Below are positions 38,077 through 47,224 of a DNA stretch of 52,990 bases, piece by piece. Within the stretch, counting starts at the first letter, position 1; the number at the start of each line of letters is the position of its first letter. The DNA comes from Bacilli bacterium (GTDB taxonomy: Bacteria; Bacillota_I; Bacilli_A; RF39; UBA660). The notes below the pieces were generated by a model. The model saw only the letters and a program-made list of their open reading frames with translations, was not told where the DNA came from and searched no databases. The position numbers and the translations under genes are program-made. The stretch lies in assembly GCA_028693275.1 (NCBI GenBank), contig JAQUVS010000002.1:1-52990 (forward strand), written 5' to 3'.

Positions 38077-39355
38077 TAGTTTCTTTTTTATTTTTTATTT
38101 CTTCTTTTTCATCATCTTGTTCTTGTTGTCTAGCTAATTGTAATATTAAATTAACTTGATTATCTAAAGCATCTTCTATTTCAATCATCTTATATATTTC
38201 TTCAAAAGTAGTAAATCCATCTAATACTTTTTCAAGTCCATCTTGTAACATTGTAATTACATTATTATTATCATATACAAGTTCTCTCAAATCTTCTTTT
38301 TTAAGATTAGGATTATTAATAGCATCTCTTAAATCTTCATTTATAACAAGTACTTCATGAACTGCAATTCTTCCATGGTAACCATTCATACATTGATCAC
38401 ATTTTCCTGGTTCATAAACTTCAACTACGTCTTTACCAATCATTTCTTTAAATACTTGTTTTTCAAAAGGAGTAGTATTTCTTAATTTACGACAATGAGG
38501 ACATAATGTTCTAGCAAGTTTTTGTGAAATAATTCCAGATAAAGCACTAGATAATAAATATCTTTCAACATCCATATCAAGTAATCTTTCAATAGTAGAT
38601 AAAGAGTTATTAGTATGGATTGTAGATAAAACTAAATGTCCTGTAATAGAAGCTCTAACAGCTATTTGAGCAGTTTCACTATCACGAATTTCCCCAATAA
38701 GTATAATATTAGGATCTTGACGTAAGATGGAACGTAAAACACTAGCAAAAGTTAAACCAATCTCGCTATTTACCTGAACTTGATTAACTCCTTCAATATT
38801 CATTTCTATTGGATCTTCAACAGTAATAATATTAGTATCTTCTTTATTTAATTCTTGTAGCATACAATATGTAGTAGTAGATTTACCACTACCAGTAGCT
38901 CCGGTAACAAGAATAATACCATTAGGAATAGCCATCATTTTCATTAACTTTTTATAATTCTTTCTAGAAAAACCTAAAGAAGTAATTCCTCTTAAACTTC
39001 TAGAGTAGTCAAGAATACGAATAACAACTTTTTCACCTTCATTAGTAGGTAAAACAGAAACACGCATGTCCAAATCCATATCATCAATGCGTCCCTTAAT
39101 AGCCCCATCTTGAGGTAATCTATTTTCTGTAATATTCATCATAGAAATTAATTTAATTCTTGTAACTAAATTACGCTCAAATTCTTTAGGTATAATAGTA
39201 TGATCACGAAGATTACCATCAACCCTCATACGTATTTTAATTCCATCTTCTATTGGGTCAAAGTGAATATCTGAAGCACCCAGTTTAACTGCTGCTACGA
39301 TAATTTTATTTGCCAAATCAACTATAGGTATATTTGCTACATCATATTTTATCAT
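38063..39355 (-). CDS. GspE/PilB-type assembly ATPase
   Basis: A 430-residue secretion ATPase of the type II secretion/type IV pilus family. It has the N2 domain (LGASDIHFDPIEDGIKIRMRVDG), Walker A GATGSGKST (152-160), the Asp box, Walker B NIILIGEIRDSETA and the His box. A four-cysteine zinc site is formed by CPHC (285-288) and CDQC (319-322). It is shorter than most PilB because the N-terminal N1 domain is absent. It drives pseudopilus extension from the cytoplasmic face. AAGGGG precedes the start. It is divergent from two pseudopilin genes at 39474-41344. No GspF/PilC platform or prepilin peptidase lies in the window. Confidence 0.92.
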   Translation of the reverse strand: MIKYDVANIPIVDLANKIIVAAVKLGASDIHFDPIEDGIKIRMRVDGNLRDHTIIPKEFERNLVTRIKLISMMNITENRLPQDGAIKGRIDDMDLDMRVSVLPTNEGEKVVIRILDYSRSLRGITSLGFSRKNYKKLMKMMAIPNGIILVTGATGSGKSTTTYCMLQELNKEDTNIITVEDPIEMNIEGVNQVQVNSEIGLTFASVLRSILRQDPNIILIGEIRDSETAQIAVRASITGHLVLSTIHTNNSLSTIERLLDMDVERYLLSSALSGIISQKLARTLCPHCRKLRNTTPFEKQVFKEMIGKDVVEVYEPGKCDQCMNGYHGRIAVHEVLVINEDLRDAINNPNLKKEDLRELVYDNNNVITMLQDGLEKVLDGFTTFEEIYKMIEIEDALDNQVNLILQLARQQEQDDEKEEIKNKKETISNE

Positions 39356-39473
39356 TTTATAACCCCTTTTATCTTTTTTATTCTTTCACATTAATTTACT
39401 CTTTACTATGGTAATTTAACTTAATTTATTATATAATATTTTCAAGATATAATCAATAAAGGAAGTGAAATTT

Positions 39474-40784
39474 GTGATAAATTTGACTAATAAAGGATTC
39501 TTGCTTGTTGAAACACTTGTTGTAACTGTATTCGTAATGGGAATATTTTTATTTGTTTACAACAACACAGTACCAATGATAGCCCAGTTAGAAAAAATGA
39601 GTAATTACGATGATATGGAAAGTGTTTATGGGGCAGAACTTATTAAAAATATGGTAAAGGGAGATAATAATTTTTCATCTATAATTTCAAATCTAGATGA
39701 AGACACTTTCTATTATGACATTACTGATTGTACAAATTATACTGATCAAGAATTTTGTACTAATCTTAAAAGTAGTCTTAAATTATTAACTACTGATACA
39801 ACAGTTAATGGTAAAACAGCCTATAGTGACAGAATAATTATCACAGATTATAATATAAAAAAATTACAAGAAGAAATTAATAAAGGGAACCTTTTCTTTA
39901 CTAATAGAGATAGGGGACTTAAAGAATATATAACTACTTTAGAAGATTATTCAAATGATGGATCAATCACAGTAGGTAATTATAGAGTTATTATTTCAAG
40001 AACAACAATGGATGGAAATTCATTTACAAAAAAATATGCTAATATAGAATTAATTGATAATTTAGAGCCTGTAGTTCCTGTTGTCTATGGAAATGGAACA
40101 GCCGTATATTTTAATCCAGTAACAGGAGCAAAATGTACAGCAGGAGAAGCAGTAAGCACAACTGGCACTAAAACGGGATGTATGAAATGGTATGCATTTA
40201 ATGATGGTGGAGCGTCTACTGATACTATCAATTTGATACTAGACCATAATACTACTGCTTTAGTAGCATGGAATTCCACAGGAAGCAATGTAAGTGGCCC
40301 AACAAACGTAATGACACAGCTTCAAACTGATACTAGTGCTTGGGCAGGAGTACCAACAAGAACAGATAGTTATAGTGTAAGTAATGGAACTGCTACTTAT
40401 ACAATAAATTATAGTACATATAAGGCTAGACTAATAAAGGCATCTGAAATAGCTACAATAACAGGAAATAGTAGTTTTGTAGAGGCAACAGCGACATATA
40501 AAAGTTCGTTTTATTTAGATAGTAATAATCAAACACAAACAGCAACTACAACTGGAGCAAGTAATTATGACTGGCTATTTGATTATACAAACGGATGTAC
40601 TAGTTACGGATGTAATATAGATGATGCAAGTAACTATGGGTACTGGACATCTACAGCTATCTCTGGCGCTACTAGCGAAGCTTGGGCCGTGAGTAGGGGC
40701 GGCAACTTGGGCAACAGCCTCGTAGTTCGTGCAGACAGCCGCGGCGTGCGCCCAGTTATAACTCTTCCAAAATCAATGTTATAA
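39474..40784 (+). CDS. Pseudopilin with lectin-like C-terminal domain and GC-rich variable-region-like end
   Basis: A 436-residue prepilin. The leader MINLTNKG is followed by FLLVETLVVTVFVMGIFLF, with Glu at mature position 5. The middle (about 30-190) looks like a pilin body. Residues about 200-436 resemble the DUF6273/DUF1566-like C-type-lectin-related domain: MKWYAFNDG, KARLIKASEIATITG, WLFDYTNG, YGYWTSTAISG and the ending GVRPVITLPKSML. The last ~40 residues are encoded by unusually GC-rich, NNC-rich DNA. GTG 39474 was chosen because AAAGGAAG lies at 39458-39465, well spaced; the in-frame GTG at 39465 overlaps that site. It is likely a surface-exposed, possibly diversified adhesin. Confidence 0.8.
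   Translation: MINLTNKGFLLVETLVVTVFVMGIFLFVYNNTVPMIAQLEKMSNYDDMESVYGAELIKNMVKGDNNFSSIISNLDEDTFYYDITDCTNYTDQEFCTNLKSSLKLLTTDTTVNGKTAYSDRIIITDYNIKKLQEEINKGNLFFTNRDRGLKEYITTLEDYSNDGSITVGNYRVIISRTTMDGNSFTKKYANIELIDNLEPVVPVVYGNGTAVYFNPVTGAKCTAGEAVSTTGTKTGCMKWYAFNDGGASTDTINLILDHNTTALVAWNSTGSNVSGPTNVMTQLQTDTSAWAGVPTRTDSYSVSNGTATYTINYSTYKARLIKASEIATITGNSSFVEATATYKSSFYLDSNNQTQTATTTGASNYDWLFDYTNGCTSYGCNIDDASNYGYWTSTAISGATSEAWAVSRGGNLGNSLVVRADSRGVRPVITLPKSML
40659..40755 (+). other. Candidate diversity-generating retroelement variable region
   Basis: By hand count 63 of the 100 bases at 40661-40760 are G or C, in a strongly AT-rich genome. From 40659 to 40754, 16 of 32 codons end in C (GGC, AAC, AGC, CTC, GAC, CGC), whereas the surrounding gene mostly uses A- or T-ending codons. 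This is what adenine-specific mutagenesis of AAC template codons yields. It codes residues 396-427 of a lectin-like domain, the position where variable regions sit in known target proteins. No template repeat or reverse transcriptase is seen in the window. Confidence 0.6.
40756..40784. repeat. Inverted repeat just after the GC-rich region
   Basis: TTATAAC (40756-40762) and GTTATAA (40778-40784) are a perfect inverted pair with a 15-base loop, ending on the stop codon. Hairpins after variable regions aid retrohoming in some retroelements, but this one is AT-rich with a long loop and may be chance. Confidence 0.35.
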
Positions 40785-40813
40785 TATAAAATTATGAAAG
40801 AATGGTGATAATC

Positions 40814-41344
40814 ATGAATAATAATAAAGGTTTTACTTTAGTAGAATTAGTTTTAAGTTTTGCTCTTATTATGATAGTAATAATGGGTATGTTAACAATT
40901 ATTATGAATTACAAATTAAAAGCAAATCTTCAACAAGCAAGAAGTAATATGATTACATATAAAGATACTTTAACTAAAGATATCCAAGATGATATTCATG
41001 ATTTAGGGGTGTCTTCAATAGCTACCTGTACTACTAACCCAGATACTTGTGTTGATATAAATTTTATGAATAGTACTACAAAAAAATTATATACAAATAA
41101 AACTGATTTAAGAAATAAATATATTATTTACGGAGATATTATATATAGAATAGAAGATAATATTCCTCAAAAAGTAGATAATGCAAATCTTGCAACATAT
41201 CAAAATATTGAACTATTACCAACTGCTACTCCTATTTTAAATACTTACGTAGGAAGTAGTAAAACTATATATACAATATCTATTCCTATCATAAACAAAG
41301 ATTTAGAAAAAGATTTTGGAATATATATAACAGTAGTAAAATAA
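40814..41344 (+). CDS. Pseudopilin (minor prepilin)
   Basis: A 176-residue prepilin. MNNNKGFTLVELVLSFALIM has the Gly-Phe cleavage site and Glu at mature position 5, then a hydrophobic helix. The head is short with four Cys (CTTNPDTC and others), PEDICTABLY small as in minor pseudopilins. ATG 40814 follows GGTGAT at 40804-40809; the in-frame ATG at 40802 overlaps that site. It starts 29 bases after the lectin-like pseudopilin and is likely cotranscribed. It ends at a clear terminator. Its partners are presumably the neighbouring pseudopilin and the divergent ATPase. Confidence 0.85.
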   Translation: MNNNKGFTLVELVLSFALIMIVIMGMLTIIMNYKLKANLQQARSNMITYKDTLTKDIQDDIHDLGVSSIATCTTNPDTCVDINFMNSTTKKLYTNKTDLRNKYIIYGDIIYRIEDNIPQKVDNANLATYQNIELLPTATPILNTYVGSSKTIYTISIPIINKDLEKDFGIYITVVK

Positions 41345-41347
41345 TAA

Positions 41348-41376
41348 TATAAATACTTAGGTATTTATATTTTTTT
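41348..41376 (+). terminator. Terminator after the pseudopilin pair
   Basis: ATAAATAC and GTATTTAT pair around TTAG and are followed by a long T run. Confidence 0.75.
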
Positions 41377-41387
41377 AAGGAGAACTA

Positions 41388-42392
41388 ATGATAAGAAAAT
41401 CAGATAAATTATTAATTATTACAACATTTTTATTATTAATTATATTAATATTAAGTTTTATAAATTTTCCATACTATGTAACAGTAGGTGGAGGAATTAC
41501 AGAAATGAATAATAACTACATCAAAACAGATAATGAAAGTGAAAGTAAGGGATCATATAATATTACTTTTGTAAAAGAAGCTAAAACTAATATTCCTCTT
41601 TTTTTACTAGCCCATATTATTCCTAATTGGGAAATTTCTAAAATAGAAGATTATAAATATAATGATTTTGAAACAGCTAATGATATAGATAAAAGAGATA
41701 AAATGGAATTAAATATAGCTAATGCTACTGCAATTAAAAATGCTTATCTTAAAGCAGGTAAATATTATAAAGTAACAGAAACTAATATTGAAATAGCAGC
41801 ACTATCTAAAAAAGATTCTAAATTAAAAATAGGAGATATTCTTTTAAAAATGGATAACACTAAAATAGATGATATAGAAGATGTTTCTAAAATAATAAAA
41901 AGAAAAAATATTAATGACATTGTAAAAATTGAAATAAAAAGAAATAACAAAACTATAACTATTAATGAAACTATAAAGTTAGATAAAGAAACCAATAGAA
42001 AAATATTAGGAATATATTATATAACTACAAGAAAATATGATACTAATCCTAAAACAAAAATAACATTTAAAGCTAGTGAATCAGGCCCATCAGCTGGTTT
42101 AATAGTTGCTCTTAGTATTTATGATAAATTAGTAGAAGAAGACCTTACTAAAGGCTTAAAAATAGTAGGAACTGGTACAATAGATTATGATGGTAACGTA
42201 GGATCTATTGGTGGTGTTAAATATAAATTACAAGGAGCCGTTAAATCTAAAGCAGATGTCTTTATAGTTCCAGATGGAGATAATTATAAAGAATGTGTTA
42301 AATTAAAAGAAAAATATAACTATAAAATCAAATTAATTCCAGTTAAAACATTTGATGATGCAGTTGATAAATTAAGAAATTTGGAGAAATAA
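41388..42392 (+). CDS. Membrane-anchored PDZ-Lon-type serine protease (YlbL-like)
   Basis: A 334-residue protein. Residues 7-27 are a membrane anchor. A PDZ domain follows at about 135-215 (KIGDILLKMDNTKIDDIEDVSKIIK). The C-terminal part is a Lon proteolytic domain (peptidase S16): SESGPSAGLIVALSIYD contains the Ser nucleophile and GTIDYDGNVGSIGGVKYKLQGA the catalytic Lys. It has no ATPase domain. B. subtilis YlbL, of the same layout, degrades the division inhibitor YneA; the substrate here is unknown. TAAGGAGAAC precedes ATG 41388. One base separates its stop from the next gene. Confidence 0.87.
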   Translation: MIRKSDKLLIITTFLLLIILILSFINFPYYVTVGGGITEMNNNYIKTDNESESKGSYNITFVKEAKTNIPLFLLAHIIPNWEISKIEDYKYNDFETANDIDKRDKMELNIANATAIKNAYLKAGKYYKVTETNIEIAALSKKDSKLKIGDILLKMDNTKIDDIEDVSKIIKRKNINDIVKIEIKRNNKTITINETIKLDKETNRKILGIYYITTRKYDTNPKTKITFKASESGPSAGLIVALSIYDKLVEEDLTKGLKIVGTGTIDYDGNVGSIGGVKYKLQGAVKSKADVFIVPDGDNYKECVKLKEKYNYKIKLIPVKTFDDAVDKLRNLEK

Positions 42393-42393
42393 T

Positions 42394-42786
42394 ATGAAAA
42401 AAACGATTGATTGTTTGATAAAAGATAAAAAAAATTTAGTAAGAAATACTTATTCATACCAAGAAGAAGATTTAATTTTTATATTTAACAAAGAAGATCC
42501 TCTAAATAAATATTTTAGATTGATGTTAGAAAATAATGAAATAAATTTTACTAGTCTATATAGCTTTTTATTAGTAGATGACAGTATTAATACTAAAGAT
42601 GTTATTATAAATAAGATAATCAATTTTTTAAGTATTTTTAATTATGAAACTAAAAAGATTATTATTTTATCAGAAGAAGACAAAAAATTACAAAGCCACA
42701 TTATAGAAGATAAAAAAGCTACTATAAATAAACTAGTAATAGACTTAATTGAAGAAAAAACTATACTAAATAAGATAATAAAATAG
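42394..42786 (+). CDS. Uncharacterised small protein downstream of the Lon-like protease
   Basis: A 130-residue soluble protein I do not recognise. It is rich in Lys, Ile, Asn and Asp and appears mixed alpha/beta (SYQEEDLIFIFNKED near residue 21, KKIIILSEEDKKLQSHIIED near 85). No membrane segment, signal peptide or metal motif is visible. Its start lies one base after the protease gene, with TTTGGAG in that gene's end as binding site, so the two are cotranscribed and may act together. Confidence 0.6.
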   Translation: MKKTIDCLIKDKKNLVRNTYSYQEEDLIFIFNKEDPLNKYFRLMLENNEINFTSLYSFLLVDDSINTKDVIINKIINFLSIFNYETKKIIILSEEDKKLQSHIIEDKKATINKLVIDLIEEKTILNKIIK

Positions 42787-42823
42787 AACTTAGGTTCTTT
42801 TTCTTTTATTTTTAATTAATAAT

Positions 42824-42832
42824 TGTTATAAT
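42824..42832 (+). promoter_or_regulatory. Extended -10 promoter of mutS
   Basis: TGTTATAAT matches the extended -10 consensus 18 bases before ATG 42851. The -35 region is only T-rich. Confidence 0.4.
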
Positions 42833-42850
42833 ATTATCAGGTGATTTACT

Positions 42851-45394
42851 ATGAAAAGAAGCGAAGTAGATATAGAAAAAGTATCTCCTATGATGAAACA
42901 ATATTTAGATATAAAAAAAGATTATGAGGATACTATAATCTTTTTTAGGCTTGGAGACTTTTATGAAATGTTCTTTGAAGATGCCTTAATATGTAGTAAA
43001 GAAATAGAATTAACTTTAACTGGAAAGAATTGCGGATTAGAAGAAAGAGTTCCTATGTGTGGAGTACCATACCATGCATATTCTAATTACTTAGACAAAC
43101 TTATTGATAAAGGTTATAAAGTAGCCATATGTGAACAACTAACCAATCCTAAAGAATCAAAAGAAATGGTAAAAAGAGATGTTGTTCAAGTAGTAACTAA
43201 AGGAACTAGATTAGATAATTCACTAGACGCTAAAAATAATAATTACATAGGAAGTATCTATGATTTTGAATATTGTTATGTTTTATCATATAGTGATATA
43301 TCAACTGGATATTTTTATTCTATTATTATAGAAAATGATCAAGATAAACTGACAAAAGAAGTCTTAAACAGAAATATTAAAGAACTAATTGTAAATAATA
43401 AAATAGATAGAGTAATAATTAATGCATTAAGAGAAAATTACAAAATAATAATAACTATTGAAGATGAATTATATGAAAATGATGATTATACATATATTTA
43501 TAAAGATATTAAAGACATTAGAATAATTACAGGTAGTAAACATTTATTGAATTATTTATTAGAAACTAAAAAAGGTAATTTATCCCATTTACAACCAATA
43601 GAAGTAGTAAATGTAAATCAATACTTATTATTTGATATTCATACTAAAAATAATTTAGAATTAATAGAAACAATAAGAAATAGAGATAAAACATATTCAC
43701 TACTATGGTTACTAGATAAAACAAACACTGCAATGGGTTCTAGATTATTAAGACAAAATATAGAGAATCCTTTAACTAATAAAGATGAAATAGAACGTAG
43801 ATATAATATTATTGATAAATTATTAATTGAATTCATTTTAAGAGAAGATTTAAGAAAAGAATTAAAAGAAATTTATGATTTAGAAAGATTATCTAGTAGA
43901 ATAAGTTATGGTAATTTAAATGCAAGAGATTTAATTCAATTAAAAAATTCTATCAAAGTATTACCTAATATTTATCATATTTTAAAAGAATTAAATTATG
44001 ATAAAAATATAGAAACATTAGATGATTTATATAACTTATTAGAAAATTCTATTAATGAAGATGCTCCCATTACTATTAAAGAAGGTTCTATCATTAAGGA
44101 TGGATATAATAGTGGATTAGATGAATTAAAAAATATAAGAAAAAATAGTAAAAATTATATTTTAAAAATAGAAAATGAAGAAAAAGAGAAAACTGGTATT
44201 AAAACTTTAAAAATAGGATTTAATAAAGTATTTGGTTATTACATAGAAGTAAGTAAAGGCCAAATAGATTTAATTAAAGATGAATATGGATATATAAGAA
44301 AACAAACTTTATCTAACTGTGAAAGATTTATAACTCAAGAATTAAAAGAAAAAGAAGATATTATTCTTGGAGCAGAAGAAAAAATAATTAATTTAGAGTA
44401 TTTATTATTTACTCAAATAAGAGATATAGTTAGAAATTATATAAATAAAATACAAAAAATAGCTAGAGTAATAGCTGAAATAGATATGATGACTTCTTTA
44501 ACTATTGTTGCTGAAGAAAATAATTATATTAGACCTATTATTACTGATAATAGAAATATTAATATTAAAGATGGAAGACATCCTGTAGTAGAAAAAGTTA
44601 TTAAAAGTGAATATATTACTAATGATGTAATTATGGGAAACAATACTGATATCTTATTAATTACAGGCCCAAATATGGCTGGTAAATCTACTTATATGAG
44701 AGAATTAGCTATCATTATTATCATGGCTCAGATGGGTTCTTTTGTTCCATGTAAAAGCTGTAGTATTCCTCTTTTTGATAGAATTTTTACAAGAATTGGA
44801 GCTAGTGATGATTTAGTTAGTGGAGATTCTACTTTTATGGTTGAAATGAAAGAAGCAAATATAGCTATTAGTGAAGCAACAGATAAAAGTCTAATTCTTT
44901 TTGATGAATTAGGTAGAGGTACAGCTACTTATGATGGTATGAGTATTGCTCAAGCTATCTTAGAATACATTCACGATAAAATTAAAGCTAAGACTTTATT
45001 TTCTACTCATTACCATGAATTAACTACTTTAGCTAATGATTTATCTAACTTAAAAAACGTTCATGTTAGTGCCATTGAAGAAGATGGAAATTTAACATTC
45101 TTACATAAAGTTAAAAATGGAGCAGTAGATAAATCCTATGGGCTTAATGTAGCATCATTAGCTAAATTACCTAAAGAATTAATAGATAGAGCTAAAGATA
45201 TACTTAATATATATGAAAATAACAAAAATAAAAAACAAGAATTTACTCAAACAACTCTCTTCTTAACTCAAGAAGAAGTAAAAGAAGAAAAAAATGAAAT
45301 AGAAGAAAAATTAAAATCTATAGATCCATTAAACATAACACCTATAGAAGCAATTAATATTTTATATGAGTTAAAAAAACATCTAAACAAATAA
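42851..45394 (+). CDS. mutS: DNA mismatch repair protein MutS
   Basis: An 847-residue MutS1. The N-terminal mismatch-binding domain has FFRLGDFYEMFFEDA with the Phe-x-Glu wedge. Connector, lever and clamp domains follow. The ATPase shows TGPNMAGKSTYMREL (Walker A), DSTFMVEMKEA, LFDELGRGTATYDG (Walker B) and STHYHELT. It recognises mismatches and small loops and recruits MutL (encoded at 22433). Length is normal. GGTGATTTACT precedes the start. It ends at a strong hairpin. Confidence 0.97.
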   Translation: MKRSEVDIEKVSPMMKQYLDIKKDYEDTIIFFRLGDFYEMFFEDALICSKEIELTLTGKNCGLEERVPMCGVPYHAYSNYLDKLIDKGYKVAICEQLTNPKESKEMVKRDVVQVVTKGTRLDNSLDAKNNNYIGSIYDFEYCYVLSYSDISTGYFYSIIIENDQDKLTKEVLNRNIKELIVNNKIDRVIINALRENYKIIITIEDELYENDDYTYIYKDIKDIRIITGSKHLLNYLLETKKGNLSHLQPIEVVNVNQYLLFDIHTKNNLELIETIRNRDKTYSLLWLLDKTNTAMGSRLLRQNIENPLTNKDEIERRYNIIDKLLIEFILREDLRKELKEIYDLERLSSRISYGNLNARDLIQLKNSIKVLPNIYHILKELNYDKNIETLDDLYNLLENSINEDAPITIKEGSIIKDGYNSGLDELKNIRKNSKNYILKIENEEKEKTGIKTLKIGFNKVFGYYIEVSKGQIDLIKDEYGYIRKQTLSNCERFITQELKEKEDIILGAEEKIINLEYLLFTQIRDIVRNYINKIQKIARVIAEIDMMTSLTIVAEENNYIRPIITDNRNINIKDGRHPVVEKVIKSEYITNDVIMGNNTDILLITGPNMAGKSTYMRELAIIIIMAQMGSFVPCKSCSIPLFDRIFTRIGASDDLVSGDSTFMVEMKEANIAISEATDKSLILFDELGRGTATYDGMSIAQAILEYIHDKIKAKTLFSTHYHELTTLANDLSNLKNVHVSAIEEDGNLTFLHKVKNGAVDKSYGLNVASLAKLPKELIDRAKDILNIYENNKNKKQEFTQTTLFLTQEEVKEEKNEIEEKLKSIDPLNITPIEAINILYELKKHLNK

Positions 45395-45397
45395 AGA

Positions 45398-45425
45398 AAA
45401 AGTCACTTAAAGCAAGTGACTTTTA
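45398..45425 (+). terminator. Terminator after mutS
   Basis: AAAAGTCACTT and AAGTGACTTTT form an 11-base perfect stem around AAAGC, with a short T tail. Confidence 0.75.
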
Positions 45426-45450
45426 CCTATATTTATGATAAAATCATACT
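45422..45450 (+). promoter_or_regulatory. Promoter of the nusB-xseA-xseB operon
   Basis: TTTACC (45422-45427), a 17-base spacer and CATACT (45445-45450) precede nusB. The boxes are imperfect, but a promoter is needed after the mutS terminator. Confidence 0.4.
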
Positions 45451-45465
45451 AGGTTGGAGGTAAAT

Positions 45466-45876
45466 ATGAAAAATCGTAGCGAACTAAGAGAAATAATCAT
45501 GAAAGTAATGTACCAAATTTATATATTAGAAGATGCAAAACTTGAATATAATCTAGATTATTTAATAAAAGAACAATTAGAAGTAGAAAATGAATTTATT
45601 AATAATACTGTAACAGGAATATTAAAAGAACAAGTAAGTATTGATTTACTTGCTAATAAATATTTGAAAAATTGGGAAATTAATAGATTAAATAAAGTAG
45701 ATAAAGGAATTGTATCTTTAGGTATATATGAATTAATGTATACAGATACACCATCTGTAGTGGCAATCAACGAAGCAATAGAATTATCGAAGAAATATAG
45801 TGATGAAAAAGTTACTAAAATGATTAATGCTGTTTTAGATGAGATATTCCATAATGAATTAGAGGAACAAAAATAA
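45466..45876 (+). CDS. nusB: Transcription antitermination factor NusB
   Basis: A 136-residue all-helical RNA-binding protein. It starts MKNRSELREIIMKVMYQIYI and shows the C-terminal core WEINRLNKVDKGIVSLGIYELMY, PSVVAINEAIELSKKYSDEK and FINAVLD-like KMINAVLDEI. With NusE it binds boxA of rRNA transcripts to prevent premature termination. ATG 45466 was chosen because GGTTGGAGG lies before it and overlaps the alternative TTG at 45454. Its stop codon overlaps the xseA start by one base. Confidence 0.94.
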   Translation: MKNRSELREIIMKVMYQIYILEDAKLEYNLDYLIKEQLEVENEFINNTVTGILKEQVSIDLLANKYLKNWEINRLNKVDKGIVSLGIYELMYTDTPSVVAINEAIELSKKYSDEKVTKMINAVLDEIFHNELEEQK

Positions 45877-47222
45877 TGAATGATAAATATATCACAGTAG
45901 GGCAACTAACTAGATATATTAAATTTAAAATAGATAAAGATGAACATCTAAATCAAGTATTTTTAAGAGGAGAAATATCTAATTTTAAAGCTCATACAAG
46001 AGGTCATTTATATTTTACTATTAAAGATGAAGAATCAAGAATAAACGCTGTTATGTTTGCTAATAGTGCGGCTAAATTACCATTTCCTCCTGTAGATGGA
46101 ATGAAAATAATGGTTGTGGGTAAAGTAAGTGTTTATGAAGCAACAGGCGGATATCAAATTTATGTAAATGAAATGATTGAAGATGGAGTGGGTAACTTAT
46201 ATATAAAATATGAGAAACTAAAGAAAAAGTTAGAAGAAGAAGGTTTATTTAATCAAGAACACAAGAAAAATATTCCTAAATTTCCAAATAAAATTGGTAT
46301 AATTACAGCCCCTACTGGAGCTGCAATTAGAGATATTCTATCAACTATTGAAAGAAGATGGCCTTTAACAGAAACAATACTTTTTCCGAGTTTAGTACAA
46401 GGAGAAAGTGCTGCTCCTGAAATAGTAAAACAATTAAAAAAAGCCGATACTTATAATTTAGATTTAATAATAGTAGGTCGAGGTGGAGGATCTATAGAAG
46501 ATATGTGGTGTTTTAATGACGAAGAAGTTGCTAGAACAATATTTAATATGAATACTCCTATAATATCAGCAGTAGGACATGAAATTGACTTTACAATAGC
46601 TGATTTTGTAGCTGATTTAAGAGCTCCTACTCCTACTGGTGCAGCTGAAATGGCTGTTCCAAATAGAAATGATATTATCAAATTACTAAATCAAATAAAT
46701 ATTAGAATAAATCAAAATATAAATAATGTTTTAATATATAATAGAGAAAAATTAAATACATTAGTAAATAGTTATGTTCTTAAAAATCCTATTAATATAT
46801 ATAGGCAAAAAGAAGAAAAATTTGATAACATCTTTGAAAGATTACAATTATCTATATCAAGTATAGTTCTTCAAAATAAAGAAAAATTAAATTATTTAAA
46901 AAATTCCTATATTCTTGTAAATCCAGATAAAATATATACTGATAAAAAAATCAAATATAATACAATTATTGATAATTTAAAAAATAATATTAATAAAATA
47001 ATAGATAATAAAAAAAATATTTACTTAAATAAAATCAATAAATTAGAAGCATTAAATCCTTTATTAACTATAAAAAGAGGATATAATGTAACTAGAAAGA
47101 ATAATATAATTATTTCTAATATTAATAATTTAAATAAAGATGATAATATAAATATTGAATTTAGTAATGGTAATATAGATGCCAAAGTATTAAATATTAA
47201 TTTAATAAATAAAGGAGAATAA
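45876..47222 (+). CDS. xseA: Exodeoxyribonuclease VII large subunit
   Basis: A 448-residue nuclease subunit. The N-terminal OB-fold shows FLRGEISNFKAHTRGHLYFTIKD. The catalytic domain shows FPNKIGIITAPTGAAIRDI, DLIIVGRGGGSIEDMWCFNDE, SAVGHEIDFTIADFVADLRAPTPTGAAE. A long Asn/Ile/Lys-rich helical segment (about 270-400) follows and binds the small subunits. The enzyme degrades single-stranded DNA from both ends. The start overlaps the nusB stop by one base. Confidence 0.96.
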   Translation: MNDKYITVGQLTRYIKFKIDKDEHLNQVFLRGEISNFKAHTRGHLYFTIKDEESRINAVMFANSAAKLPFPPVDGMKIMVVGKVSVYEATGGYQIYVNEMIEDGVGNLYIKYEKLKKKLEEEGLFNQEHKKNIPKFPNKIGIITAPTGAAIRDILSTIERRWPLTETILFPSLVQGESAAPEIVKQLKKADTYNLDLIIVGRGGGSIEDMWCFNDEEVARTIFNMNTPIISAVGHEIDFTIADFVADLRAPTPTGAAEMAVPNRNDIIKLLNQINIRINQNINNVLIYNREKLNTLVNSYVLKNPINIYRQKEEKFDNIFERLQLSISSIVLQNKEKLNYLKNSYILVNPDKIYTDKKIKYNTIIDNLKNNINKIIDNKKNIYLNKINKLEALNPLLTIKRGYNVTRKNNIIISNINNLNKDDNINIEFSNGNIDAKVLNINLINKGE

Positions 47223-47224
47223 AT

